Source: CAYNVQ01 sp964400735 (GTDB lineage Bacteria; Acidobacteriota; Aminicenantia; Aminicenantales; Aminicenantaceae). From it: 64,000 bases of DNA. The stretch spans positions 558,001 through 622,000 of the forward strand of contig CAYNVQ010000001.1 of the NCBI GenBank assembly GCA_964400735.1, written 5' to 3'. Positions 7,743 through 15,822 of this stretch are shown one piece after another. The translations under genes and the position numbers were made by a program. Position 1 is the stretch's first letter, and the number at the start of each line of letters is the position of its first letter. The notes below the pieces were generated by a model. The model was not told the origin of the DNA. It made no database searches and saw nothing but the letters and a program-made list of their open reading frames with translations.

Positions 7743-9524
7743 ATGGCGACACCGGTCGAGAAATGGGTGGAAGAACAAGCACAAATTGCCCAGCCCCGTA
7801 AAATTTACTGGTGCGATGGATCGGAAGGCGAAGCCTTCCGTCTGCTCGAAATCGGCATGAACGAGGAATGGATCTACGGCCATCCTATATTCCGTAAGCT
7901 GAACCACAAAAAGTGGCCGAAATCCTATCTCCACAGGTCTCATCCCACAGATGTGGCAAGGACCGAGCACCTGACCTATGTCTGCCATCCCGATAGAGCT
8001 ACCTCTGGCCCCAACAACAACTGGATGGACCCGCAGGAGGCCAAAAAGCTGCTCTTCAATCTCTCCAAAGGATGTATGCGGGGACGGACGATGTATGTCA
8101 TGCCTTACATGATGGGGCATGCCGACTCCCCTTATGCCCAAGCCTGCATCCAGATCACCGACAGCACCTACGTGGCGGTGAGCATGCGAATCATGACCAG
8201 GATGGGGAAAGTGGTTCTGGATAAGATCGGAAACCGCGATGAGTTCGTCAAGGGTTTTCATTCCATAGGTGACCTCGACCCGAACAGACGTTTCATCATG
8301 CATTTTCCCGATGAACACCTGGTCTGGAGTGTCGGATCAGGATACGGAGGCAATGCCCTTCTAGGAAAGAAATGCCTGTCTTTGAGAATCGCCTCCTGGA
8401 TCGGCTACAAAAAAGGCTGGATGGCCGAACACATGGTGATTATCGGTGTTGAAGATTATAAAGGCCGTATCACCTACTTGACCGCAGCCCTCCCCAGTGC
8501 CTGCGGCAAAACCAACTTGGCTATGATGGAATCTGCTCTTCCCGGGTATAGGGTCTGGACCCTGGGCGATGACATTGCCTGGCTCAATGTCGGTCCGGAT
8601 GGAAGGCTGTGGGCCATCAATCCCGAGTCGGGCTATTTCGGCGTGGCTCCCGGCACCTCTAGAAAAACCAACCCGAATATGATGAAAACCCTCAAAAGGG
8701 GACTCTTCAATCCTGCACTATTCACCAACGTGGCCTTGAATACCGAGACCAATGAGCCCTGGTGGGAAGGGATAGACGACCCCCAGCCTTCCTCTCTCGA
8801 AGACTGGCAAGGCCGGCTATGGGACGGCACTTCGGGCGGAAAAGCCGCCCATCCCAATTCCAGGTTCACTGTATCTATCTATAACACCCCTACCCTATCC
8901 AAGGAATTCGACAATCCCCAGGGTGTTCCGATATCTGGAATCATTTTCGGCGGAAGAAGAACTCAGCTTATTCCCCTGGTAGTGGAAAGCTTCAATTGGC
9001 GCCATGGAGTATTCCTGGGAGCCCGAATGGGATCCGAAACCACAGCCGCCTCCACCGGACAAGTGGGTGTCGTTCGAAGAGACCCCATGGCCATGCTTCC
9101 TTTCTGCGGTTACAACTTGGGAACGTATTTCCGTCATTGGCTGAACATGGGGAACAGGTTGTCCCATCGCCCCAAGATTTTTTCTGTCAATTGGTTTAGA
9201 GTGGATGAGCGGGACCGTTTCATCTGGCCCGGTTTCGGAGAAAACATGAGGGTTTTGAAGTGGATTATAGATAGGATCCACGACAAGGTCGGGGCCAGAG
9301 AGACTCCGGCCGGATTGGTCCCCCGTCTTCAGGACTTAGAGCTCGAAGGGATTGATGTTCCTAAAAAAAATCTGGCTAAACTTTTCGAGGTGAATATGGG
9401 GGAATGGGGCACCGAAGTGGATGAGATAAAAAATTTTCTCATCCCCTATCGCGGCCATCTCCCCCCTGACCTCTGGGAGGAATTCAACATCATGAAGAAA
9501 AAAATCGACGATTCTTCAGGTTAG
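7743..9524 (+). CDS. pckG: Phosphoenolpyruvate carboxykinase (GTP)
   Basis: 593 aa, the usual length of the GTP-dependent enzyme, which interconverts oxaloacetate + GTP with phosphoenolpyruvate + GDP + CO2 in the cytoplasm for gluconeogenesis or anaplerosis. The kinase P-loop 'LPSACGKTNLAMM' contains the conserved reactive Cys254. The metal-binding 'LGDDIAWL', the 'FGGRRTQLIPLV' segment and the C-terminal 'GFGENMRVLKWI' and 'EWGTEVDEIKNFL' motifs are all present. Start chosen at ATG 7743 (GGAG at 7734-7737) rather than the in-frame ATG at 7641, which lies inside the repeat element and would add 34 atypical residues. The gene is single, flanked on both sides by direct copies of a MITE-like element. 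Confidence 0.95.
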   Translation: MATPVEKWVEEQAQIAQPRKIYWCDGSEGEAFRLLEIGMNEEWIYGHPIFRKLNHKKWPKSYLHRSHPTDVARTEHLTYVCHPDRATSGPNNNWMDPQEAKKLLFNLSKGCMRGRTMYVMPYMMGHADSPYAQACIQITDSTYVAVSMRIMTRMGKVVLDKIGNRDEFVKGFHSIGDLDPNRRFIMHFPDEHLVWSVGSGYGGNALLGKKCLSLRIASWIGYKKGWMAEHMVIIGVEDYKGRITYLTAALPSACGKTNLAMMESALPGYRVWTLGDDIAWLNVGPDGRLWAINPESGYFGVAPGTSRKTNPNMMKTLKRGLFNPALFTNVALNTETNEPWWEGIDDPQPSSLEDWQGRLWDGTSGGKAAHPNSRFTVSIYNTPTLSKEFDNPQGVPISGIIFGGRRTQLIPLVVESFNWRHGVFLGARMGSETTAASTGQVGVVRRDPMAMLPFCGYNLGTYFRHWLNMGNRLSHRPKIFSVNWFRVDERDRFIWPGFGENMRVLKWIIDRIHDKVGARETPAGLVPRLQDLELEGIDVPKKNLAKLFEVNMGEWGTEVDEIKNFLIPYRGHLPPDLWEEFNIMKKKIDDSSG

Positions 9525-9643
9525 ACCTGATCACTAGATCCTGATGGATCGAAACATATTCTAATGCAAGGTCATTTCTTCTGAAGAGATATCCGTCAGC
9601 GATGTCGTTCCCACTTAGAAAAACCCGGGCTCATCAATAATTT

Positions 9644-9846
9644 CATTCTTATTTCCGTGACGGATCATTTTAGCAGTCAGGCAGGCTGGTTAGGAAGCCA
9701 TCCGGAGGCAAGCGGGCATGGAAAGCAAGCTTTGCTAGCAAGTTGGAGAGCGAGCCGAGGAATAAGCTGATTTTCCTCGCTGGGGAAAATCAGCGGGCTG
9801 AGGAACCAGCCTGACTGGCTGGTTCTTTGTCCCGGAAATAAGGATG
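9644..9846. mobile_element. MITE-like element, copy 2 (203 bp)
   Basis: Outer inverted arms CATTCTTATTTCCG (9644-9657) and CGGAAATAAGGATG (9833-9846) pair at 13 of 14 positions. Inner arms CAGGCTGGTT (9682-9691) and AACCAGCCTG (9804-9813) pair perfectly. The core at 9692-9801 differs from copy 1 at only 5 of 110 positions, while the arms are unrelated to those of copy 1 except for the CATC/GATG tips. A perfect internal hairpin CTGATTTTCC/GGAAAATCAG lies at 9767-9793. The hairpin at 9804-9824 could also serve as a terminator for pckG or the opposing permease gene. Confidence 0.6.
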
Positions 9847-9851
9847 CTTCC

Positions 9852-12431
9852 TCACTCATACCGGAGCGATTCGGCAGGATTGGCCCGCGCCGCCCGGATG
9901 GCCTGATAACCCACGGACAAAATGGCCACGAATAAAGCCAACAGCAGGGCCCCAATAAATGCAAAATATCCCAGACCTACCCGGTAGGCATAACTTTGCA
10001 GCCATTTTCTCATGATGAAATAGGCCGCCGGCCAGGCGATAACATTAGCTACCAAAACAAGAAGAAAAAATTCCTTGCACAGGAGCCGGGTGATCTGTGG
10101 AACGCTCGCGCCCAGAACTTTGCGGATTCCGATCTCCTTGGTTCGTTTTTCAGCCATAAAAGAAGCCAGGCCAAAAAGACCGAGACAGGCGACGAATATC
10201 GCCAGGATCGCGAAATATCTCAAAAGTGTCCCTATTCTTTCTTCGCTTCTATACATCATGTCGTACCTGTCATCCATAAACCGGTATTCGAACGGATAGT
10301 TGGGGATTATCCGTTTCCAGGTTTTCTCGATGAGTCCCAGGGAGCCGGATACATCTTCCGGGGGGATACGGACGATCATATAATTGAGCGAATCTTGATC
10401 CACCAGAATGGCCAGTGGCTCGATTTTATTCCGAAGGGTCTGGTAATGAAAATTTTTCATCACTCCAATGATCGTCCCGTCCACTCCCACATGTCTGAAT
10501 TGCTCTCCTATGACAGAATCTTTGTCCATCAACTTCGCCACTTCTTCGTTGACGATCCATGATTTGGAATGATCGGCTGAGTATTCCTTGTCAAAGCTTC
10601 GTCCCTCTGCCATTTCTATCTTCAATGTCTCGGTAAAATCAAAATCCACTGCATTAAAACCGATCAAGATCTGGAGCTCTGGGTCTTTGCCTTCCCATTG
10701 TGCTCCTCCGGAATTGCTGCCGATGTAGGTGGGGAGTTGGGAAGTTCCGGTGACGTTCAATATTTGTGGATTTTGGATCAGCGCCTGTTTGAGAGCGCTG
10801 TAAGATTTTTTGGTATCCGCTCTCAAAGGGATGTACACCAGATGCTCCTTATCCCATCCCAGACGCATTGTTTTGATATAGTTGAGTTGCTGGTAAACGA
10901 CAACTGTTCCGATGATCAATAGGATCGACAGCACGAACTGAACTACCACAAGGACTCTGCGGAACCGGGCGCCTCCTGAACCTGAAAACAGACCTCCTTT
11001 GAGAACCCGGGCCGGTTGGAAGGCGGAGAGAAACATTGCCGGATAACTTCCGGCTACCAGCCCCGTGAACAACGTGATGCACGCCAATCCGATCAAAACT
11101 GTCGCGATACCTGCCACCCCCCACGATAGTTCTTTTCCTGAAAGATGGCTGAATGCAGGTAACAAAAGGGTGACGATCCCAACAGCAAATACGAGGGCAA
11201 TAAATGCATACACCACCGATTCTCCATAAAACTGTCTCACGAGGTGTCCTCTGACCGCACCGACTACCTTCCTCAATCCCACTTCCTTTGCCCGGTTGGC
11301 TGAGCGGGCTGTAGACAGATTCATGAAATTAATACAGGCAATCAGGAGCACGATAAAGGCGATCACAGAGAAGATATAGACATACTGAATAGCTCCCGCA
11401 CCTTTTTCATACCCGAAAAACTCATGGAGATGGAGCCTGGTGAGGGGCATGAGCCTCAAATCTGTACGGCTTTCAGTAACTTTCGTCCGTATAAATCCGA
11501 ATATCTTTTGATTTGCCTGTTCGAGAGGGATCCCATCCGGAAGCTGAACGAAGGTGAAGATGGAATTGGTCCCAAAATCCTGTTCCCTGGTCTGTCCCGA
11601 GTTTTTAAGGACTTCGTAGGGGATAAGAAAATCGAACTGCAAGTAGGAATTGTGGGGAATGTTTTCCAGCACTCCCGTTACCGTGAATTCGTGCTGGTTG
11701 TTCAAAGTGATGACTTTTCCAATGGGATCAACATCTCCGAAATATTTTTTCGCCAAATCCTCCGTAATGATCAAAGAAGTCGGAGAATCAAGCGCGGTAT
11801 TTTTATCTCCTTTGAGAAGCGGATAAGTGAACATTTTCAAAAACGAAGGATCCACAGCCCTCCCATTGTCTTCAAAAAACGCGTCATCTCCATGTTTGAA
11901 TAACACACCTCCTGTCCATACCACTCGAGTGGCATCCATGATCTCCGGGATTTCAGCTTTCAAGGCAGGACCGAGGGGATAGGGCGTCACATAAACATAA
12001 AAAATTCTTCCTGAGTAATGCTGGTCTTCCTCGACCCGGTACAGATTAGCCGCATTTTCGTGGAATCTGTCATAACTCAGTTCATCCAGAACCCAGATCG
12101 TGATAAGGAGACAGCAGGCCAGCCCGATAGCCAAACCAGCAATGTTGATAAAAGAATATCCCTTGTACCTCCGGATATTCCTGAAAGCAACTTTTAAATA
12201 GTTTTTTACCATCTGGACACTCCAATAAATATTATTTGAGATAATGTTAGGAAAAAGCCTGATGATCTGACCCCAATACCAGAAAAAGGCAGATAACTTG
12301 CCTTTTTCCTTTTTTATCCCTTCATAGATCTCCCCAAAATCACCGATAAGGGTGAAGTGGTCTCCTTTTCCATAAATCCGAGAGAGGAGCCAGTGGCCAA
12401 ATCTTGGAGGATGTACGTTTTTGTTCCTCAT
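9852..12431 (-). CDS. ADOP-type FtsX/MacB-like ABC transporter permease
   Basis: 859 aa. The first ~75 residues form the cytoplasmic prefix seen on PadR-linked permeases ('GDFGEIYEGIKKEKGK'). A first membrane helix follows near residue 95 ('FINIAGLAIGLACCLLITIWV'). A MacB-type periplasmic core, then a three-helix FtsX block ('FIVLLIACINFMNLSTARSA'), a second periplasmic core and a second FtsX block ('REIGIRKVLGA' style ending in 'ANPAESLRYE') complete the duplicated layout. This is the pattern of the 'acidobacterial duplicated orphan permease' family. Its ATG overlaps the PadR stop by four bases, so the two are translationally coupled. An ATPase and HlyD gene lie upstream on the same strand and may supply the missing partners. 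Confidence 0.85.
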   Translation of the reverse strand: MRNKNVHPPRFGHWLLSRIYGKGDHFTLIGDFGEIYEGIKKEKGKLSAFFWYWGQIIRLFPNIISNNIYWSVQMVKNYLKVAFRNIRRYKGYSFINIAGLAIGLACCLLITIWVLDELSYDRFHENAANLYRVEEDQHYSGRIFYVYVTPYPLGPALKAEIPEIMDATRVVWTGGVLFKHGDDAFFEDNGRAVDPSFLKMFTYPLLKGDKNTALDSPTSLIITEDLAKKYFGDVDPIGKVITLNNQHEFTVTGVLENIPHNSYLQFDFLIPYEVLKNSGQTREQDFGTNSIFTFVQLPDGIPLEQANQKIFGFIRTKVTESRTDLRLMPLTRLHLHEFFGYEKGAGAIQYVYIFSVIAFIVLLIACINFMNLSTARSANRAKEVGLRKVVGAVRGHLVRQFYGESVVYAFIALVFAVGIVTLLLPAFSHLSGKELSWGVAGIATVLIGLACITLFTGLVAGSYPAMFLSAFQPARVLKGGLFSGSGGARFRRVLVVVQFVLSILLIIGTVVVYQQLNYIKTMRLGWDKEHLVYIPLRADTKKSYSALKQALIQNPQILNVTGTSQLPTYIGSNSGGAQWEGKDPELQILIGFNAVDFDFTETLKIEMAEGRSFDKEYSADHSKSWIVNEEVAKLMDKDSVIGEQFRHVGVDGTIIGVMKNFHYQTLRNKIEPLAILVDQDSLNYMIVRIPPEDVSGSLGLIEKTWKRIIPNYPFEYRFMDDRYDMMYRSEERIGTLLRYFAILAIFVACLGLFGLASFMAEKRTKEIGIRKVLGASVPQITRLLCKEFFLLVLVANVIAWPAAYFIMRKWLQSYAYRVGLGYFAFIGALLLALFVAILSVGYQAIRAARANPAESLRYE

Positions 12432-12763
12432 TTACTTTCTGATACAGACAAGGCCATATCCGGAAATCCGGCCCACATGATTTCATTGACTCTTTTTACA
12501 TCCTCTAATGCTTTGAATCCCTTCTCTGTGACTCGATAATATCTTTTACTCAATCCCTTTCTCTCTGGTGTCGGATCCCCAATATAGGCCGAGAGATAAC
12601 CTTTTTTGGCTAATCTATCGAGAGGAAAATAGACTCCTCCCAGAGAAACTTTTTTTCCGGTGACCCGAACGATATGCTTGTAGATCGAAGTGCCGTAGGC
12701 ATTATCTCCCAACTGCCAGACAGAAAGGAGTATCAGTTCCTCCAATTTTGTTAGAAATTCCAT
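12428..12763 (-). CDS. PadR-family transcriptional regulator
   Basis: 111 aa winged-helix protein of the PadR type: 'LEELILLSVWQLGDNAYG', a recognition helix around 'GKKVSLGGVYFPLDRLAKKG' and a wing ending 'KRYYRVTEKGFKALED'. PadR proteins are dimeric repressors that often respond to small aromatic or drug-like molecules. In this lineage they are commonly coupled to ADOP permeases, as here (ATGA overlap with the next gene). A near-perfect palindrome 29 bases upstream of the start is a likely autoregulatory operator. The ligand cannot be read from the sequence. Confidence 0.88.
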   Translation of the reverse strand: MEFLTKLEELILLSVWQLGDNAYGTSIYKHIVRVTGKKVSLGGVYFPLDRLAKKGYLSAYIGDPTPERKGLSKRYYRVTEKGFKALEDVKRVNEIMWAGFPDMALSVSESK

Positions 12764-12791
12764 GGATTCTCCTTGCCTTCAAACATTGCCT

Positions 12792-12818
12792 TGCATATTC
12801 TACATATTAGAATACGCA
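12792..12818. promoter_or_regulatory. Palindromic operator candidate upstream of padR
   Basis: TATTCTA (12796-12802) and TAGAATA (12808-12814) flank CATAT, and the outer TGC/GCA also pair, giving a 27-bp imperfect palindrome. It lies just upstream of the PadR-permease operon start and has the size expected for a dimeric winged-helix repressor. A second palindrome, CTTCAATATTGAAG, lies at 12905-12918. Confidence 0.45.
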
Positions 12819-12947
12819 CAAAACACGAAAAAGGTTACCCGTTTTCTAACTTTTAGAAATCTTTGAGAGAGGCGATTTGAAGCAAGGAAAAAACAGATAT
12901 GAAGCTTCAATATTGAAGAAATATAAAGTTATTTTATGACTCGAAGG

Positions 12948-13169
12948 CTACGCCTTTTGTTTCACCTTGAAAAGGACAGTGCCAAGGTAACCGCCATCAT
13001 TGATCTCGGCAATATACAATCCCGGCTGAAGATGAGCTCTCCTCTTGAGCATCGGTTCAGAAAGTCTTTGCAATAGCGTGCTGGCTTCCCAATCTTTGTT
13101 CTCTCTGTCGCTCAATAGAAACGGCTCACCTCTAGCAACTATCTTTTCCAGTATTTCTCTTAAGCTCAT
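12948..13169 (-). CDS. Small protein of unknown function
   Basis: 73 aa, no family recognised. The ATG at 13169 is preferred over GTG at 13187 because GAGG sits six bases upstream of it. The product begins 'MSLREILEKIVARGEPFLL', has a short acidic/basic helix region, and ends with a beta-rich part containing 'LQPGLYIAEINDGGYLG'. It is transcribed in the same direction as the ATPase gene upstream and the PadR-permease pair downstream, so it may belong to the efflux operon. No signal peptide or membrane helix is visible. Confidence 0.6.
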   Translation of the reverse strand: MSLREILEKIVARGEPFLLSDRENKDWEASTLLQRLSEPMLKRRAHLQPGLYIAEINDGGYLGTVLFKVKQKA

Positions 13170-13322
13170 GGTATCCTCGCTTTTCACATAGGCCTCTATA
13201 TATATTAGACGAAATTTCTTGCCATTTAGTTACTTTTTATCGAAATTTTTCTCATTTTTTTTCTAAGCCAACAGATGGAGGCCTTAAAGGAATGACCAGC
13301 GGAGATGCCCGAATCCTGTCGG

Positions 13323-14012
13323 TTAGATCTTGAATTCTTCCTGGATATTTTCCGAGACAATGTGCCCGTCAAAGAGGTGGATAATCCTGTTGGCATATTC
13401 CGCGTAAGCCGGCGAATGGGTGACCATCACGATCGTCGTTCCCGCTTCATGCAGCTCGCCGACTATTCTCATGACCTCTTCACCGTGTGCCGAATCCAGA
13501 TTTCCTGTCGGCTCATCCGCAAGGATCAACTTGGGTCGAGCCACAATGGCACGGGCTACGGCCACTCTCTGTTGTTGACCTCCGGATAGCTGTTGGGGGA
13601 AATGGCTAGACCGTGCTATGATCTCCATCTGCTCGAGAACCTCATTGACTCTTTTTTTGCGTTCGGAAGAAGAATAACCCAGATAAAGCAACGGAAGCTC
13701 CACATTCTCATACACGGTCAATTCATCGATGAGATTGAAACTCTGGAAAACAAACCCGATGTTGTTCTTGCGAAGGTTTGCCCGCTGTCTCTCGGAATAC
13801 CTGCCTACTTCCTCGCCGAGGAAATGATATTCTCCATCGCTGGGCTTGTCGATCATTCCCAGGACATTGAGAAGGGTGGATTTTCCGCAGCCTGAAGGGC
13901 CCATTATCGCCACGTATTCCCCTTCTTTGACGTTCAGATTCACATTGTTCAGTGCCGTCGTTTCGACTTCCTCGGTCCGGTAAACCTTTTTGAGGTCTTT
14001 GGTTTGAATCAT
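13323..14012 (-). CDS. ABC transporter ATPase, MacB/LolD type
   Basis: 229 aa cytoplasmic ATPase. Walker A 'GPSGCGKSTLL' near residue 40, Q-loop 'GFVFQSFNLIDELT', signature 'LSGGQQQRVAVARA', Walker B 'LILADEPTGNLDS' and the switch His in 'VTHSPAYAEYA'. The motifs place it in the MacB/LolD class that energises FtsX-like permeases without a classical transmembrane channel. GGGAGG precedes the ATG by about six bases. It follows the HlyD-type gene at 14135-15388 with a 122-base gap; no MacB permease is adjacent, so the ADOP permease at 9852-12431 is the most likely partner. Confidence 0.92.
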   Translation of the reverse strand: MIQTKDLKKVYRTEEVETTALNNVNLNVKEGEYVAIMGPSGCGKSTLLNVLGMIDKPSDGEYHFLGEEVGRYSERQRANLRKNNIGFVFQSFNLIDELTVYENVELPLLYLGYSSSERKKRVNEVLEQMEIIARSSHFPQQLSGGQQQRVAVARAIVARPKLILADEPTGNLDSAHGEEVMRIVGELHEAGTTIVMVTHSPAYAEYANRIIHLFDGHIVSENIQEEFKI

Positions 14013-14134
14013 ATTTTCCTCCCTAATCAGTTTTTCAGGTGTTATTCGTCATTGATTCTTAGACACCATCCCTTTATCTCTTCTCTTTATTTTGTCCTTT
14101 ATTTAATAATAGACGTAAAAACACCCACTTTAGT

Positions 14135-15388
14135 TTACTTTAATACAAGTCTTTCCATGTTGCCGAAGCTTTCATAGGAAGATGTTATCACTTTTTCGCC
14201 AGCTTCCAATCCCTCCAGAACTTCGAAATATTCAGGATTCTGGCGGCCAAGTCTGATCCGTCTTTTCAATGCGACATTCCCGGAATTGTCCAATACATAG
14301 GCCCAATTGCCTCCGGTCGTCTGAGAGAATCCTCCCCTGGCGAGGAGAACTGCTTCGGCTATGTCCCCCAGCTCTAGACGGATATGATAGGTTTGGCCCG
14401 CCGTGATCCCCGCCGGTTCATCTTCCTCGAATTCCATATCCACTTCAAAACGCCCCTCTCTAACTTCAGGATATTTCTTTGTGACAACGAGATTATATGT
14501 CTGCCCAGAAAATTCGAACTCGCCTTTTCTTCCGATCTCAACTCGGGCGATGTAGTGCTCGTCGATTCCCGCTCTAATTCTGTACCCTTCCAAAGTATCG
14601 ATCGTTCCGAACTCTTCTCCCGGCGCTTTGGTCTGTCCGATTTCGGCATCCAAAGAGGTCAAATAACCGGCCACCGGGGCTTTTATGGTCAGGTTCTCCT
14701 GCCGTTCCCGGATGATATTCATGTTCTCTGTCATGCGCTGGACTTGATTCTCCAAAGCCTCGATCTGTCTCTGACGAAATTCTAGATCCTTGGCCTGACT
14801 TTCTATGGTCAATTCTCTGTTTTTCACCAAGTAGTCATATTGGTCTTTGGCCAACTCGAACTCGTGTTGCGAAATCAAATCGTCCTTTATCAACTCCTTG
14901 TATCGTTCATAAGTCCGCTTCTGTTGTTGAAGATTATTGTCAACCTGAGCCAGTTGTTGACTCAATTGCAGCCTGTACTGCTCCATCGCCAAACGGGTGC
15001 TGCGCAAGTTGTTGACCTGCTGGAACAGCTCAGCCTCTCTCCACATTAAATTGATCATAAGATTGGTATTGCCCAATCGGATGATCGGGTCTCCTTCTTT
15101 CAGCTGGCTTCCGGCCTCGAGAAAAATCTCTTCGACCGTTCCCCCTTCATCCGCAGTTAAATAATGGTAATAAGGAAGAACGTTTCCCATAACCGGTATG
15201 TATTCTTGAAAAGGCCCGCGCACGACTTCCGAGATAGTAAGCCTTTCGGCCTTGACATTGAGAGAAGATTTGCTGATTCCAAACACGAAAATGTATATGA
15301 CAAAAGCGATAAAAATCGCCGAACCTGCAAAAAGGGCAATCCTTTTGGGAGGCCATTTCTTCTTTTCGATTTTACGATCCATTCCCAT
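14135..15388 (-). CDS. HlyD/MacA-type periplasmic adaptor of an efflux system
   Basis: 417 aa. An N-terminal membrane anchor at about residues 17-33 ('IALFAGSAIFIAFVIYIFVF') is followed by a lipoyl/barrel-sandwich part ('EGGTVEEIFLEAGSQLKEGD' type). A long coiled-coil hairpin rich in Gln/Glu spans about 115-235, then a second lipoyl half ('LTIKAPVAGYLTSLDAEIGQ') and a beta-barrel/MPL region ending 'EVLEGLEAGEKVITSSYES'. Such adaptors link inner-membrane pumps to an outer-membrane duct. AGGAG lies eight bases before ATG 15388. A sigma-54 promoter at 15483-15498 directly upstream indicates control by the adjacent NtrC-type regulator. Confidence 0.88.
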   Translation of the reverse strand: MGMDRKIEKKKWPPKRIALFAGSAIFIAFVIYIFVFGISKSSLNVKAERLTISEVVRGPFQEYIPVMGNVLPYYHYLTADEGGTVEEIFLEAGSQLKEGDPIIRLGNTNLMINLMWREAELFQQVNNLRSTRLAMEQYRLQLSQQLAQVDNNLQQQKRTYERYKELIKDDLISQHEFELAKDQYDYLVKNRELTIESQAKDLEFRQRQIEALENQVQRMTENMNIIRERQENLTIKAPVAGYLTSLDAEIGQTKAPGEEFGTIDTLEGYRIRAGIDEHYIARVEIGRKGEFEFSGQTYNLVVTKKYPEVREGRFEVDMEFEEDEPAGITAGQTYHIRLELGDIAEAVLLARGGFSQTTGGNWAYVLDNSGNVALKRRIRLGRQNPEYFEVLEGLEAGEKVITSSYESFGNMERLVLK

Positions 15389-15482
15389 TTGAGCTCTCCT
15401 TCTGTTGTGGCTGTTTCAAATCTGTATCCATCATTTTATTCTTTTAAAAAAAGCGTCATTTTGATGCATCAGTCAAATCATT

Positions 15483-15498
15483 TGCAAGTATTGTGCCA
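15483..15498 (-). promoter_or_regulatory. Sigma-54 promoter for the efflux operon
   Basis: Read on the minus strand the sequence is TGGCACAATACTTGCA, a full match to the -24/-12 consensus (TGGCAC-N5-TTGCA). The transcript should start near 15471, leaving about 83 bases of leader before the HlyD-type start at 15388. Confidence 0.75.
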
Positions 15499-15573
15499 GT
15501 ATCTTAAACCAGAAGTCCTTTGCCTGTTATTCGAGCAGTCTCTGTCCAAAAGTGTTCATTTGCAAAACACAGG

Positions 15574-15591
15574 CTGTTCAAAATCGAACAG
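15574..15591. promoter_or_regulatory. Palindrome, probable enhancer site for the NtrC-type regulator
   Basis: CTGTTC and GAACAG separated by six bases form an 18-bp dyad. It lies about 75 bases upstream of the leftward sigma-54 promoter and about 135 bases upstream of the rightward one, distances typical of upstream activating sequences. A related half-site series CTGTCCAAAAGTGTTC occurs at 15543-15558. Confidence 0.5.
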
Positions 15592-15726
15592 TTGTATTAT
15601 AATGAATTTAAGTATCGTGTGCCAATATATAAATGTGATGACATTATGGCCTTTGCTCGTACATGAGCGCATAGATAGGGCATAGAAGGATCGAATTGAT
15701 TGGGAAGGAAATACAGAAGTTTCAAA

Positions 15727-15742
15727 AGGCACATATCTTGCA
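15727..15742 (+). promoter_or_regulatory. Sigma-54 promoter for the regulator/kinase operon
   Basis: AGGCACATATCTTGCA matches the sigma-54 consensus except for the first base. Expected transcript start is near 15754, about 70 bases before the regulator ATG at 15823. This implies autoregulation through the same system. Confidence 0.6.
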
Positions 15743-15822
15743 GCAAATTCTTTCAAGCCAAACACACTAGTTAATCCATCTATAGATTAGACCGGCTAAA
15801 TCGATGAACGGAGAAAACGACC

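Noticed and set aside
7554..8318. 254-codon open frame on the minus strand across the start of pckG
   Set aside because: It is antisense to the well-supported pckG reading frame, has a His/Gly-rich composition with no domain, and no ribosome-binding site.
15608..15630. Third sigma-54-like site on the minus strand (TGGCACACGATACTTA)
   Set aside because: The -12 GC element is missing at the required spacing.
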